Under the pieces are notes generated by a model that worked only from the letters and a program-made list of their open reading frames with translations, searched no databases and had not been told where the DNA came from. The position numbers were made by a program, and so were the translations under genes. From assembly GCF_017901175.1 (NCBI RefSeq), contig NZ_CP072793.1:372001-436000 (forward strand): a DNA stretch of 64,000 nt. The letters are read 5' to 3'. Origin of the DNA: Thiothrix unzii. GTDB lineage: Bacteria > Pseudomonadota > Gammaproteobacteria > Thiotrichales > Thiotrichaceae. Shown piece after piece: positions 1 through 9,537 of the stretch. Positions within the stretch are counted from its first letter, which is position 1, and every line of letters starts with the position of its first letter.

Positions 1-366
1 GTTTATTGGTTGGCGGTGAAGGTTGGTTTTTTCCCTGAAAAATTAAATAACGTTTTATTTCATATGCGTCTGCCTTCGGGGTCGATCTGGAAGCCGACAT
101 GGGGCGACTTCATGATTTTAATGGGGGTGCTGACGCTTTATGTAGAGCTGTTCAAGTCAACCCGCACTTCGGAAGTAACGATTTTTGACCATTTGTTTTC
201 TACGTTTGTGTTGATTGCCTATTTAACGGCTTGGCTGATTTACGATTGGGGTGGAAACTCGGTGTTTCTGATTTTAGCAGGCATGTCTTTTTTGGATGTG
301 ATTGCAGGCTTTACCATAACCATATCAGCCGCCCGCAGAGACCTGTCACTAGGGGGCAAGGGCTAG
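1..366 (+). CDS. Membrane protein, 5' end outside the window
   Basis: The frame is open to the left edge, so the gene may begin before base 1; a TTG at 10 and an ATG at 64 are the only in-window starts. The visible part has about three hydrophobic stretches (around residues 35-45, 65-80 and 85-103 of the open frame) and a short charged tail ending in SLGGKG. I do not recognise the family. It ends 50 bases before the OmpA-like gene and reads the same way, so the two may be co-transcribed. No function is claimed. Confidence 0.5.
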   Translation, partial: VYWLAVKVGFFPEKLNNVLFHMRLPSGSIWKPTWGDFMILMGVLTLYVELFKSTRTSEVTIFDHLFSTFVLIAYLTAWLIYDWGGNSVFLILAGMSFLDVIAGFTITISAARRDLSLGGKG

Positions 367-416
367 TGTGCGTCATTCTAACGATTTTAAGTATTGAGAT
401 GAGGAAGGTTCCCGTT

Positions 417-2537
417 ATGTATAAATTCATTGCCTGTCTAAGCATGAGTTCCGTGCTGGTTACGTCGGCCTATGCTGAAACCTTACAATTTCCAGATCCG
501 GCGAGTGTGCCACCTGAAGTCGTCAGCACTACGCAAGTGACTACGACGACGACCAGTACGGCGGAAACCGCGCCTGTTACAGCTGCAACCACGGGAACTA
601 GTGTTACCGAGAAAACTGAAACCACGCAGGGTTACGTTTATCCCGCCAGCACCACCAGTGTCACCAGTATGACGGATACGGCTACCGCGAATACTGCTGC
701 GACTACCAGCGTAACTCCAGTGACAACTGCGGCGACTACCACGACGGCAGCTGCACCGACTACTTACGGTTACACCTACAATTACGCGCAACCTTACAGT
801 ACGAGCGCGAATAACTACCGCTATGGCACACAACCGTTTAACACCGGAATGGGAATGCCGTTTTACAACCCCGGTTACTTCTTGCCCGCGCCGTTGTTTA
901 CACCACCGACACCACCGCAATTGTATTTACCGCAAATGCCGAGTTTCGCATGGCCTAACATGGGTGGCTATCGCAACGGTTACGCGACCACTACCAACCA
1001 ATATTACACTGGTGCGCAACAACAGCAGCCAGCGCAAACGCAGGCAGTAACCTCCACCCAAACCAACACCACACAGCAAATTGATACATTGAATCGCTCC
1101 TTGGGCACATTGCGCCAGCAGCAAACCGATTTGATGAGCAAAACCCAAGAAACCTTGTCTGCTCAAGATAAAACCATTGCTGACCTGAAACGCCAATTGG
1201 AAGATGCGAGTAAGGGTAAAGGTGAATTGCAGGGCAAGCTAGATGCGTTGCAAGGCGAGTTGGCAACCAGTGTCAAAAAGGCCGAACTCGAAAGCTGCAA
1301 AGCTGAAAAAGGCGAGTTGGAAGTCAAAGTCACAGACATGGATCAAAAAGTTTCCGCGATTGCTGAGGTTTCCCAGCAGTTTGCGCAATTGCGCCAGAAT
1401 TTTGCGGCGTTAGAAACGGAAAAACAGCAATTGGCAGCGGAAAAACAACGTTTAGCCAGTACCCTCGAAACCGAAACCAAAGACGGCGATAAAGACGGTA
1501 TTCCTGACAAACTCGACAAGTGTTTGGAAACCGCAGCGGGCGTAACCGTTGACGCAACCGGTTGTGAGCCACCCAAAGATGGCGACAAAGACGGCGTACT
1601 TGATCCTGCTGACAAGTGCCTAGACACCAAAGACGGCGTGAAGGTCGACGACAAAGGTTGTGATTTACCGCCACCACCACCGACAGATGGTGACAAAGAC
1701 GGTGTTCCAGACGATGCGGATAAGTGCCTTGATACTAAAGAAGGCGTGAAAGTCGACGACAAGGGTTGTGACTTACCACCACCGCCACTGGCTGATGGTG
1801 ATAAAGATGGCGTTCCAGACGATGCTGATAAGTGCCTCGATACCAAAGAAGGCGTGAAAGTCGACGACAAGGGTTGTGATTTACCACCACCGCCACCAGC
1901 AGATGGTGACAAAGACGGTGTTCCAGATGATGCTGACAAGTGCCTTGATACCAAAGAAGGCGTGAAAGTCGACGACAAGGGGTGTGATTTACCGCCGCCT
2001 GCGCCTGTTGATGGTGATAAAGACGGCGTTCCAGACGATGCTGATAAGTGCCTTGATACCAAAGAAGGCGTGAAGGTCGACGACAAAGGTTGTGACGCTA
2101 TTGCGGATGCGGACAAAGACGGTGTGGCGGATGACGCGGATTTGTGCGCTGACACTGCCGCCGATTCAGAGGTGAACCAAGTTGGCTGTTCCAAAACTGA
2201 AAACATCAACCTCAAAGGTGTCACCTTTGAAACTGGCTCGGCAGTATTGACGGCTACGTCTTTCCCGATTCTGGATGAAGCCGCTACCACCTTGAAAAAA
2301 TACCCCGATCTGAAAATCGAAGTCGGTGGTCACACTGACAGCAGTGGCGACAAAGCAGCTAATGAAAAGCTGTCCCAGTCCCGTGCTGAAGCCGTGATGA
2401 AATATCTGGTGGAAAAAGGTGCGAAAGCCGAACTTCTGAGTGCCAAAGGCTACGGCTCCAATACGCCGTTGGCGGATAACGCTACACCCGATGGCAAAGC
2501 GCAAAACCGCCGGGTTGAACTGAAAATACTGCCGTAA
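417..2537 (+). CDS. OmpA-family outer membrane protein with thrombospondin type 3 repeats
   Basis: A 706-residue exported protein. Start chosen at the ATG preceded by GAGGAAGG, which gives a signal peptide ending near AYA-ET; the longer open frame upstream has no such signal. Order of parts: signal (1-21), Thr/Ala-rich low-complexity region (to about 115), Pro/Tyr-rich region, Gln/Lys-rich coiled coil (about 220-350), seven DxDxDGxxD-type repeats (about 356-590) each with a C..C pair and separated by Pro tracts, then an OmpA-like peptidoglycan-binding domain (about 595-706) with the GHTDSSG and NRRVELK motifs. The repeats are expected to bind calcium. Inferred role: a stalked envelope protein tied to peptidoglycan. 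No eight-stranded OmpA barrel is evident. Confidence 0.93.
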   Translation: MYKFIACLSMSSVLVTSAYAETLQFPDPASVPPEVVSTTQVTTTTTSTAETAPVTAATTGTSVTEKTETTQGYVYPASTTSVTSMTDTATANTAATTSVTPVTTAATTTTAAAPTTYGYTYNYAQPYSTSANNYRYGTQPFNTGMGMPFYNPGYFLPAPLFTPPTPPQLYLPQMPSFAWPNMGGYRNGYATTTNQYYTGAQQQQPAQTQAVTSTQTNTTQQIDTLNRSLGTLRQQQTDLMSKTQETLSAQDKTIADLKRQLEDASKGKGELQGKLDALQGELATSVKKAELESCKAEKGELEVKVTDMDQKVSAIAEVSQQFAQLRQNFAALETEKQQLAAEKQRLASTLETETKDGDKDGIPDKLDKCLETAAGVTVDATGCEPPKDGDKDGVLDPADKCLDTKDGVKVDDKGCDLPPPPPTDGDKDGVPDDADKCLDTKEGVKVDDKGCDLPPPPLADGDKDGVPDDADKCLDTKEGVKVDDKGCDLPPPPPADGDKDGVPDDADKCLDTKEGVKVDDKGCDLPPPAPVDGDKDGVPDDADKCLDTKEGVKVDDKGCDAIADADKDGVADDADLCADTAADSEVNQVGCSKTENINLKGVTFETGSAVLTATSFPILDEAATTLKKYPDLKIEVGGHTDSSGDKAANEKLSQSRAEAVMKYLVEKGAKAELLSAKGYGSNTPLADNATPDGKAQNRRVELKILP
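1578..2096 (+). repeat. Five tandem 108-bp repeats inside the OmpA-like gene
   Basis: Units begin at 1578, 1686, 1794, 1902 and 2010, an exact 108-base spacing. Each encodes a 36-residue thrombospondin type 3 unit plus a Pro-rich spacer. The last four are nearly identical at DNA level (DGVPDDADKCLDTKEGVKV in all four). Such identity implies recent duplication or gene conversion, so copy number may vary between strains. More diverged single units flank the array on both sides. Confidence 0.9.
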
Positions 2538-2554
2538 GAAGAACCCCCTCCTAA

Positions 2555-2576
2555 CCCTCCCCTTGTCAGGGGAGGG
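2555..2576. repeat. Perfect GC-rich hairpin in the OmpA-rsmA gap
   Basis: CCCTCCCCT, loop TGTC, AGGGGAGGG: a 9-bp perfect stem 18 bases after the OmpA-like stop and 22 bases before the rsmA start. It lacks a real T-run, so it is at best a weak terminator. Its look (Cs and CCTAACCC before the stem) is that of dispersed intergenic palindromes common in bacterial genomes, but I see only this copy here. Its closeness to the rsmA start means it could also affect rsmA translation. Confidence 0.5.
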
Positions 2577-2598
2577 AACTTTACCTCATCGGATTCAC

Positions 2599-3387
2599 AT
2601 GTCCCAATATCAACAACACGCCAAAAAACGTTTCGGGCAACACTTCTTGCATGACCGCAATGTCATCGACAACATGCTCCGCGCTGTTAACTTGCAACCC
2701 ACGGATCACGTCGTCGAAATCGGCCCCGGCCCCGGCGCACTCACCTTCCCGCTGCTGGAATTGCTGCCGCGTCTGGATGTGGTCGAAATCGACCGCGACG
2801 TGATTGCCTGGTGGCAACAACAGCCACAAGCCGAAGGTAAATTGCACATCCACGCCCAAGACGCGCTCAAGCTGGATATTCCGGCGTTGCGCGGCGACGG
2901 CGATACGCTGCGGATTATCGGTAACTTGCCGTACAACATTTCCACACCGCTGATTTTCCACTTTTTGGAACACCGGGCGCACATCCGCGACATGTTGTTC
3001 ATGCTACAAAAGGAAGTGGTGGATCGTCTGACTGCCGAGCCGGACAGTTCCGATTACGGGCGGCTCTCGGTGATGGTGCAATACTATTGCGAACCGCATT
3101 ATTTGCTGAAGATTGGCCCCGGCGCATTTACTCCGCCGCCTAAGGTTGATTCGGCGGTGGTGTATTTGAAACCGTGGGCAACGCCCCCGCACGTTGCCAA
3201 TGACCCGGAGCAATTTGGTAAGTTGGTACAGCAAGCGTTTTCGCAACGCCGCAAAACCTTGCGCAATACGCTGAAAGGCTTGCTGAGCGCAGAGCAGATT
3301 GAAAGCGTGGGAATAGATCCTGTGCGCCGTGCGGAAACGTTATCGGTAGAGGATTTTGTTAATTTGGCGAATTTACTAACGGGGTGA
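2599..3387 (+). CDS. rsmA: 16S rRNA (adenine1518/1519-N6)-dimethyltransferase RsmA
   Basis: A 262-residue protein that dimethylates two adjacent adenines in the 3'-terminal hairpin of 16S rRNA late in 30S assembly, using S-adenosylmethionine. Seen: N-terminal KKRFGQHFLHD, SAM motif I VEIGPGPGALT, acidic residue of motif II (VEIDRD), and the catalytic motif IV NLPYNIST. Length matches the family. The chosen ATG matches the usual N-terminus; a longer in-frame start at 2563 lies inside the upstream hairpin and is unlikely. The 3' end overlaps the convergent oxygenase gene by 29 bases. Confidence 0.97.
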   Translation: MSQYQQHAKKRFGQHFLHDRNVIDNMLRAVNLQPTDHVVEIGPGPGALTFPLLELLPRLDVVEIDRDVIAWWQQQPQAEGKLHIHAQDALKLDIPALRGDGDTLRIIGNLPYNISTPLIFHFLEHRAHIRDMLFMLQKEVVDRLTAEPDSSDYGRLSVMVQYYCEPHYLLKIGPGAFTPPPKVDSAVVYLKPWATPPHVANDPEQFGKLVQQAFSQRRKTLRNTLKGLLSAEQIESVGIDPVRRAETLSVEDFVNLANLLTG

Positions 3388-4864
3388 TGTTTGCCATCAC
3401 AGCTTTAGTACTGTCTGAGTGCGGGGATGCAGGTTTGAAATGCGTAAAGATGTTAGCGAAGCTGTTGCCCTGCAAGGGCGTTGGGCGACCGTGCGTTAAC
3501 CGTGCACCTTCGTAGAATACCACCTCACCCGGTTTTAAGATGACTTGGTGGGGGCGGTAATAGTTGTCCTCAATCAGCAAAGGCCAGTCTTCCTGCACCT
3601 CTTGATCGACGTTGATAATGGCACTGATGATGTGCGTGTCCAACCTGTCCCTGTGTGTTTTTAACACAGCCTGATCGCGATAGACGCGGATGCCGTAAAC
3701 ATAGGTTGGCTCTAAAACAGTGTTGCTCCATTGTTCCAGTAGGGCTTTCAGCGTGTCGTGGATTTCGTCGCGCAACGCGCTGCTAAGACTGACTAGTTCA
3801 CTGCTAGGCTGAAAGGTTTGTACGCCTGCTTTGTAGACAAAATCACCGGGAATGCTCTCGCTTTCCGGCATCATTTTGTTTTGCTCGTAAAAGGCTTTAA
3901 TTTTCAGGAATAGCGGCTCAGGCAATTGCCGCTTTTCAAAGCCTATCTTGGTGTAGTGGGGGATATACTCGTTAGCCACCTTGGTCTGCATCCCCGTTTT
4001 GCTGCCATCACGGGTGCAGCTACGAAACCATTTGGTGATGATGGCTTTGTAGCCTTTGCTTACCGGTTTTCCCCAATGCATTGAATCGGGGTTGACCGAG
4101 CCATCGGGGTTAAGGCTGTTCCAAATTACGGCGGTGCCTTGTTTGGGGTGAAAGGTTTTTTCAAGGTGAGTGAACGTGGTTTCGCCGCCTGCTTCGGTGT
4201 CGTTTAGGTAAATCATGAAGGTGTAGGTGCGCTGACCTTGCACCGCACAGTGCGTTTCCCAATCACAGGCTTCAAAATAATCGGTGTGTGCTTTGAATTC
4301 CTCGCCGACATCATAGTATTGACCTTGCATACTTTCGGAAAAAGCGATGTCGATACCGAGGTAGCGGCAAATGCGTTGGTCAATTTCGTGGATAAAGGGA
4401 TCAGTGCTTGCCCCTAAATTACAGGTTTTGCTGGTTCGGTAATATTGGTCAGGTTCAAGGTCATTGGTCAGGGTGGATGATGTTAACTGGGTGCGCATGG
4501 CGGCAATGATTTGTGTGCATTCTTCGGCTGTCAGAAAATCATCGACGAGATACAGTTCTAATCGCTCATCGTCAAGGCGTTTAGCATTGGGTAAATACAA
4601 GGCACGCTCTAGTGCCGTGCCACTAATATCACCTGCCGCGCGTGGTAACGTGTCTTGGGTTTGCGGTTGTTGCGTCCCTATTAAGGGATTTTCAAAGAGG
4701 TAAGGATTGGTTGTGGGGTGATAGTTGAGTTTTGCTGCGATGGTATGGTAGTCAAACTCGTTATCCAGCAAGATTTTGAAAATACCGTTTTTGTCACATT
4801 CACGGGCTAGGTTGGCATCAATCCAGTTCAACCAGTCCTGATCGAAATGTTGTTTCATCATCAT
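3359..4864 (-). CDS. Tandem 2-oxoglutarate/Fe(II) oxygenase, prolyl 4-hydroxylase-like
   Basis: A 501-residue protein with two oxygenase-like halves. The first (about 100-282) has the prolyl 4-hydroxylase pattern: H193-x-D195, a distal H263 and K273 for 2-oxoglutarate. The second (about 385-480) has H404-x-D406, a distal H458 in THGRP and an ANIFTHF strand. Its substrate is unknown; P4H-type enzymes hydroxylate protein or peptide proline. Three ATGs stand in a row; GGAG lies 8 bases before the third (4858), which may be the true start. It lies downstream of recQ on the same strand (147-base gap including the recQ end) and overlaps rsmA tail to tail. Family call is firm for the first half and good for the second. 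Confidence 0.85.
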   Translation of the reverse strand: MMMKQHFDQDWLNWIDANLARECDKNGIFKILLDNEFDYHTIAAKLNYHPTTNPYLFENPLIGTQQPQTQDTLPRAAGDISGTALERALYLPNAKRLDDERLELYLVDDFLTAEECTQIIAAMRTQLTSSTLTNDLEPDQYYRTSKTCNLGASTDPFIHEIDQRICRYLGIDIAFSESMQGQYYDVGEEFKAHTDYFEACDWETHCAVQGQRTYTFMIYLNDTEAGGETTFTHLEKTFHPKQGTAVIWNSLNPDGSVNPDSMHWGKPVSKGYKAIITKWFRSCTRDGSKTGMQTKVANEYIPHYTKIGFEKRQLPEPLFLKIKAFYEQNKMMPESESIPGDFVYKAGVQTFQPSSELVSLSSALRDEIHDTLKALLEQWSNTVLEPTYVYGIRVYRDQAVLKTHRDRLDTHIISAIINVDQEVQEDWPLLIEDNYYRPHQVILKPGEVVFYEGARLTHGRPTPLQGNSFANIFTHFKPASPHSDSTKAVMANITPLVNSPN

Positions 4865-5011
4865 TACTCCAGCACGCTGTTTTTGTTAATTGCTCGCTCC
4901 ATTCTACAAAACTGATGACGGGTATTTTAGAACAACTGGATGGAAGGGTGAGATTGCCGGGTACGTGGTGTTCCTGGTCATTGTTGCGCTTGGTGGGCTT
5001 TGGATGCTATG

Positions 5012-6853
5012 TCACAGAACTAAAGCGGCCGATACCACATCCAAAAACGCCTGCCCATACTGCGTAAGTTTACGTTCCCCAATCCCCGCAATACCCCGCA
5101 TCGCCTCCAGCGTTTGCGGGCGTTCATCCGCCATTTGCAGCAAGGTGGAATCGTGGAAAATGACATACGGCGGCACACCCTGTTCCTGTGCCAAGCGTAG
5201 TCGCAGCGCACGCAAGGCTTCCCACAAGGCTTCCACCTCAATGGGCATGGTATCGCGGTTAAACCGGGGTTTGGCGACAGGATCACCCCGCACACGATCA
5301 CGCCGCACCCGTTCGCGCTTCTGCTCCTTGCGCAAATGCAGCTCGATTTCCCCACGCAATAACGGGCGGGCGTTATCGGTCAAGCGCAAGCCGCCATGCC
5401 CGTCCACATCCACCGTCAAATACCCCAGCGCAATCAATTGGCGGAAAATATTGCGCCATTCCGCATCCGAATGCTCCTTGCCAATCCCAAAGGTGGAAAG
5501 CTGCTCATGGCGAAACTGGCGGATGCGCTCATCATCCTTGCCCAGCAACACCTCGATAATGTAATTCACCCCGAAACGCTGCCCGGTGCGGTACACGCAC
5601 GACAAGGCTTTTTGCGCCGCCACCGCTGCTTCCCACACCTCCGGCGGATTCCGGCAATTATCGCAATTCCCACACGGTTGCGGTGTAGGCTCACCAAAGT
5701 AGCTCAACAACGCTTGGCGGCGGCAGGTCGTCATTTCGCACAAGCCCAACATGGCTTGCAGCTTGTGGTGTTCAATGCGCTTTTGCTGCTCGCTAGCGGT
5801 TGATTCCAGCATCATCTGGCGCAAAGTGATGACATCTTGCAGGCCATACGCCATCCACGCATTCGCGGGCAAACCGTCGCGCCCAGCCCGCCCGGTTTCC
5901 TGATAATAGGCTTCGATGCTTTTCGGCAAGCTCAAATGCGCCACGAAACGCACATCCGGCTTATCAATCCCCATGCCGAACGCGATGGTGGCAACGATGA
6001 TCACGCCCTCTTCGCGCAGGAAACGTTGCTGGTGGTTACGGCGCGTGTCCGCATCCATCCCCGCGTGATACGGCAACGCGGTGCGCCCCTGTTGCGCCAG
6101 CCATGCGGCAGTATCTTCCACCTTTTTGCGCGACAGGCAGTACATAATCCCGGCATCCTGCGAATGATTTGCGTCGATGAACTGCCACAATTGTTGCCGC
6201 GCCTGCTGCCCTTGCTGGATAGTGTAGTGAATATTGGGGCGGTCAAAACTGTTGACGTAAATATCAGCGCGTTGCAGGCGCAACTGCTCAATGATTTCCT
6301 GACGGGTACGCTGATCCGCCGTCGCCGTCAGCGCAATGCGCGGCACACCGGGGAAACGTTCCGCCAGCATCGACAATTGCTGGTATTCCGGGCGGAAATC
6401 ATGCCCCCATTGCGACACGCAATGCGCTTCGTCGATAGCGAACAGGCTGATACCGATGGTGGAATGCAAACGTTCCAGCAAGGGCAGCATTTTTTCGCTG
6501 AGCAAGCGTTCAGGCGCGACATACAGCAAGTCGATTTCACCCGCCAGCAATTCACGCTCCACCCGCTGCACCGCGCCGTAGTTCAGCGAGGAATTGAGGT
6601 AAGCGGCGCGGATACCCAGTTGCAGCAGCGCATCGACCTGATCCTGCATCAACGCAATCAGCGGCGACACGATAATCCCCACGCCATCGCGCACCAAGGC
6701 GGGAATCTGGTAACACAGCGATTTGCCGCCGCCGGTTGGCATTAGCGCGAGGACATCATGATCTTGCAGCAATGAGCCGATAATATCGCGCTGGTTCAGG
6801 CGAAAATCGGCGTAGCCGTAGGTATTGTTGAGAATGTGGTAGGCTCGTTGCAT
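5012..6853 (-). CDS. recQ: ATP-dependent DNA helicase RecQ
   Basis: A 613-residue 3'-5' helicase of recombination repair, close to the usual RecQ length (about 610). Seen: motif 0 FRLNQRDII, Walker A PTGGGKS, DEAH box, motif [12 protein letters not shown], a four-Cys zinc site ([13 protein letters not shown] to CGNCDNC), winged-helix region, and a C-terminal HRDC domain. Start choice: the ATG at 6853 gives the normal N-terminus ([14 protein letters not shown]). An alternative ATG at 6928 has a better Shine-Dalgarno (AGGTGA) but adds a Pro-rich 25-residue extension and leaves only 29 bases to the divergent moaD, so I prefer 6853. Confidence 0.95.
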   Translation of the reverse strand: MQRAYHILNNTYGYADFRLNQRDIIGSLLQDHDVLALMPTGGGKSLCYQIPALVRDGVGIIVSPLIALMQDQVDALLQLGIRAAYLNSSLNYGAVQRVERELLAGEIDLLYVAPERLLSEKMLPLLERLHSTIGISLFAIDEAHCVSQWGHDFRPEYQQLSMLAERFPGVPRIALTATADQRTRQEIIEQLRLQRADIYVNSFDRPNIHYTIQQGQQARQQLWQFIDANHSQDAGIMYCLSRKKVEDTAAWLAQQGRTALPYHAGMDADTRRNHQQRFLREEGVIIVATIAFGMGIDKPDVRFVAHLSLPKSIEAYYQETGRAGRDGLPANAWMAYGLQDVITLRQMMLESTASEQQKRIEHHKLQAMLGLCEMTTCRRQALLSYFGEPTPQPCGNCDNCRNPPEVWEAAVAAQKALSCVYRTGQRFGVNYIIEVLLGKDDERIRQFRHEQLSTFGIGKEHSDAEWRNIFRQLIALGYLTVDVDGHGGLRLTDNARPLLRGEIELHLRKEQKRERVRRDRVRGDPVAKPRFNRDTMPIEVEALWEALRALRLRLAQEQGVPPYVIFHDSTLLQMADERPQTLEAMRGIAGIGERKLTQYGQAFLDVVSAALVL

Positions 6854-6957
6854 GGGGGTATTGTAGGGTGCGATGGGAGTACCTACAACAGCGCGTGGTC
6901 GGGCGATAGGCGGCTGAGGTATCATCATCAGGGTTTCATCACCTTTTCGAGGACATT

Positions 6958-7191
6958 ATGCCGATTAATGTATTATTTTTCGCCAGCCTGCGCGAACGTT
7001 TGGGGAAAGCCCAAGCCAGCATTGATACCGATGTGCCGTTAACCGCGCACGAGGTTTGGCAGCGCAGCAGCGGTGGGGCGGCATTGCCTGTGAATGTGCT
7101 GGTTTCAGTTAATCAGGCGTATGCGAATCTGGAAACGCTGGTGCAAGCCGGTGATGAAGTGGCGTTTTTTCCGCCTGTGACCGGAGGTTGA
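6958..7191 (+). CDS. moaD: Molybdopterin synthase sulfur carrier subunit MoaD
   Basis: A 77-residue ubiquitin-fold protein. Its C-terminal Gly-Gly (PVTGG) is adenylated and thiocarboxylated, then donates sulfur to precursor Z within the MoaD-MoaE complex to make molybdopterin. The terminal PPVTGG is intact. A GAGGAC Shine-Dalgarno precedes the ATG. The stop is one base before the moaE start, so the two subunits are translationally linked. It is divergent from recQ. Confidence 0.93.
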   Translation: MPINVLFFASLRERLGKAQASIDTDVPLTAHEVWQRSSGGAALPVNVLVSVNQAYANLETLVQAGDEVAFFPPVTGG

Positions 7192-7192
7192 G

Positions 7193-7633
7193 ATGATCCA
7201 TGTGGAAGTGCGCGAAGCGGCGTTTGACCCTTGGCAAATGCTGTCGCAATGGCAGGCCACGCAAGCGGCGAATACCCGTTCCGGTGCGACTGCGGTTTTC
7301 GTGGGGACAATGCGTGACTTTAACGAAGGCGATGATGTTACCGGGATGTTTTTAGAGCATTACCCTAGCATGACCCAGCGTCAGTTAACCGAATTGACCC
7401 AACAAGCGATGGAAAAATGGTCGCTGGATGCCGCGTTGGTGGTGCATAGAGTAGGGGAGTTAACCCCCGCCGAACCGATTGTATTGGTGGCGGTTTGGTC
7501 GGCACACCGCGCGGCGGCGTTTGCAGCGTGCCGTGAGATCATGGAAACCCTCAAACACGCCGCGCCGTTTTGGAAGCGCGAAACTTTAGCGGATGGTTCG
7601 GTGCGTTGGGTGGAAAAGAATACGCAGGGCTAA
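7193..7633 (+). CDS. moaE: Molybdopterin synthase catalytic subunit MoaE
   Basis: A 146-residue subunit that converts cyclic pyranopterin monophosphate to molybdopterin with sulfur from MoaD. Seen: GATAVFVGTMRDFN near the N-terminus, LEHYPSMTQ, HRVGEL, VAVWSAHRAAAF and the active-site lysine motif PFWKRE near the C-terminus. Length is normal. It follows moaD by one base and ends one base before the convergent smpB stop; no terminator hairpin is visible between them. Confidence 0.96.
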   Translation: MIHVEVREAAFDPWQMLSQWQATQAANTRSGATAVFVGTMRDFNEGDDVTGMFLEHYPSMTQRQLTELTQQAMEKWSLDAALVVHRVGELTPAEPIVLVAVWSAHRAAAFAACREIMETLKHAAPFWKRETLADGSVRWVEKNTQG

Positions 7634-7634
7634 A

Positions 7635-8117
7635 TTAATGACGCTTCATAATCCGGTCTTTTTCACGACCCCAATCGCGTGCTTTTTCGGTGTCGCGCTT
7701 ATCGTGTAACTGCTTGCCTTTGCCTAAGCCGATTTCGACCTTGACGCGGTTGTTTTTCCAGTACATTGCCAGTGGCACGATGGCGTAACCTTTGCGGTCA
7801 ACGGCATTGTTGATGCGCACGATTTCAGTGCCGTGCAGCAGCAGTTTGCGGGTGCGTACCGAGTCAGGAATAACGTGCGTGGACGCTGACAGCAGGGCAC
7901 TGATGTGCGCACCGAACAGGAATGCTTCGCCTTTTTCCATGATCACGTAGCTTTCTTTCATCTGGATGCGCCCGTCACGCAGGCTTTTCACTTCCCAACC
8001 TTGCAGCACTAAACCGGCCTCGAAGGTCTGTTCGATGTAATAGTCGTGGCGTGCCTGTTTGTTGAGGGCAATGGTTTTGCTGCCGGGGGAGCTTTTTTTC
8101 TTGGTCGCTTTAGCCAT
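7635..8117 (-). CDS. smpB: SsrA-binding protein SmpB
   Basis: A 160-residue partner of tmRNA in trans-translation, which rescues stalled ribosomes. Seen: N-terminal [21 protein letters not shown] split across the first strand region, GWEVKSLR, the OB-fold core, and the basic C-terminal tail [16 protein letters not shown] that enters the mRNA channel. The start was set to MAKATKKK by homology; the open frame extends 42 codons further but without family resemblance. The tmRNA gene itself is not in this window. Confidence 0.97.
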   Translation of the reverse strand: MAKATKKKSSPGSKTIALNKQARHDYYIEQTFEAGLVLQGWEVKSLRDGRIQMKESYVIMEKGEAFLFGAHISALLSASTHVIPDSVRTRKLLLHGTEIVRINNAVDRKGYAIVPLAMYWKNNRVKVEIGLGKGKQLHDKRDTEKARDWGREKDRIMKRH

Positions 8118-8288
8118 GATCTTTAGATGCAGTATCGGTAAAGCAGGAATGATAACCGTAAACGGCACACAATTGCAGGATTCTGCACAGAATTCGGTTA
8201 ACCGTATGGCGGGACGCGCTTGCTTCTGGTGATTTCCCTTCATAGTATGGATGAACGTTATATAAAAATTGATAAACGGCGGTATTCC

Positions 8289-9518
8289 ATGACTACAGCA
8301 ACCCTACGCACGTCCCGTGCTTTCAGCGACTGGATTCCAGCAAGTTGGGCGTACCCCGAAACCGGTGCGACCCGTGATTTACGTCTCGATTTTATGCGCG
8401 GTTTCGTGATTCCGTTGCTGTTTGCCAGCCATTTTGAGTTTTTTTCCGCGCTGATGTTTATCGGCTGGGAACGCATCGGGGTGGTGTCAACGGCTGAGGT
8501 TTTCGTGATTCTTTCCGGCATTGTGGTGGGCATGGTGTACGGCAAAAAAGTGAAACGCGACGGGTTGGCAGCGGTGATGCCCGGTTTGCTGCAACGTTCG
8601 GTGGATTTGTACCGGATTAGTGTGGTGATGATTTTGATCGTGGCGGCGATCCGCTACATTCCTTGGCTGGATAGTACGGTAATTACCACCTTTCACGACC
8701 CTTATGGCGGCAACACTTATCAGCTTTACCCCGCGTTGGATGCGAATTTGTCGACAGTGATCAGCAAGGCGTTATTGCTGCAAATCGGCCCGCACCAGTT
8801 TCAGGTTATAGGGATGTACGTGGCGATGTTCGTTTTGTTTACCCCGCTGGTGTTTTTTATGCTCACTAAGCAACGGGTGGGGCTGCTGCTGGGGGTAAGT
8901 TGGGTGTTGTACGCGATTCATTATGGAGCACCGTTTCAATCGTTGCGCCCGACTGGTGCGCAGTTTGAGTATGCTTTCCCCTTGCTGGCTTGGCAGTTAA
9001 TTTATGTGCATGGCATGGTGGTGGGTTATTACAAACAGGATGTGCTGAACTTTTTCAAGGGTGCGTGGGGGCAGCGTTTGCTGTACTTGTGCGTGCTAAT
9101 GACGCTGGGATTTATCTGGCTGACGCTGAATCATCCGCTGGTACAATTCCCAGATTGGGCAAGATTACAGGTGATTCCACCGGATACTTTTTTATACATC
9201 TACAATGAATATTTCCCGAAAAGCAAGTTGGGTATTGGGCGACTGATTAATGCGGTGGTGTTGTTTGTGAGTATTTACGCGCTGTTAACCGTGTGCTGGC
9301 AACCGTTGCATCGTGCGTTGGGCTGGTTGTTGATTCCGCTGGGGCAGGCATCGTTGTATGTGTTTTTTACGCACGTATTTTTATTGCTGGCGATTATGAA
9401 TACGCCGCTGCCGGGGTATAACGATTTTTGGATTAATACTGCGATTCATGCCGGGTTGCTGGCGTTGGTGTGGGTAATGGTGAAAAAAGAGTTTCTGTTT
9501 AAATGGATTCCGCATTGA
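8289..9518 (+). CDS. OpgC-like membrane acyltransferase
   Basis: A 409-residue polytopic membrane protein with about ten hydrophobic segments. The start region [11 protein letters not shown] followed by an [11 protein letters not shown] stretch, and the FTHVFLLL segment near the end, match the OpgC family, members of which add succinyl groups to periplasmic glucans in the inner membrane. No opgG or opgH is present here. It stands convergent, 19 bases from the end of the minus-strand glycan operon, so I infer it decorates that glycan. The ATG at 8289 gives the family N-terminus; in-frame ATGs at 8247 and 8220 are possible but have no better ribosome site. Confidence 0.85.
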   Translation: MTTATLRTSRAFSDWIPASWAYPETGATRDLRLDFMRGFVIPLLFASHFEFFSALMFIGWERIGVVSTAEVFVILSGIVVGMVYGKKVKRDGLAAVMPGLLQRSVDLYRISVVMILIVAAIRYIPWLDSTVITTFHDPYGGNTYQLYPALDANLSTVISKALLLQIGPHQFQVIGMYVAMFVLFTPLVFFMLTKQRVGLLLGVSWVLYAIHYGAPFQSLRPTGAQFEYAFPLLAWQLIYVHGMVVGYYKQDVLNFFKGAWGQRLLYLCVLMTLGFIWLTLNHPLVQFPDWARLQVIPPDTFLYIYNEYFPKSKLGIGRLINAVVLFVSIYALLTVCWQPLHRALGWLLIPLGQASLYVFFTHVFLLLAIMNTPLPGYNDFWINTAIHAGLLALVWVMVKKEFLFKWIPH

Positions 9519-9537
9519 GTGCAGTGCGGCGAATTGC

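Noticed and set aside
1578-2096. Regular repeats that could suggest a CRISPR array
   Set aside because: The 108-bp units are in frame, code for thrombospondin type 3 repeats and have no unique spacers.
1343-2290. 315-codon minus-strand open frame inside the OmpA-like gene
   Set aside because: It is the antisense of the calcium-repeat array; its apparent Ser/Pro repeats mirror the coding repeats, and it has no ribosome site or family resemblance.
4890-5564. 224-codon plus-strand frame at the recQ end
   Set aside because: Ser/Arg/Cys-rich antisense frame with no start signal; most of it lies opposite recQ.
5837-6745. 302-codon plus-strand open frame over recQ
   Set aside because: Fully inside a well-supported helicase gene; composition rich in Arg, His and Gln is typical of an antisense frame.
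6854-6928. Extended recQ start at 6928
   Set aside because: It has a good AGGTGA site, but the extra 25 residues are Pro-rich and unlike RecQ, and would leave only 29 bases for both divergent promoters. Kept as an alternative.
7635-8288. tmRNA gene next to smpB
   Set aside because: I looked for the tRNA-like ends and the tag-encoding frame in the flanks and found none; the spaces are too short.
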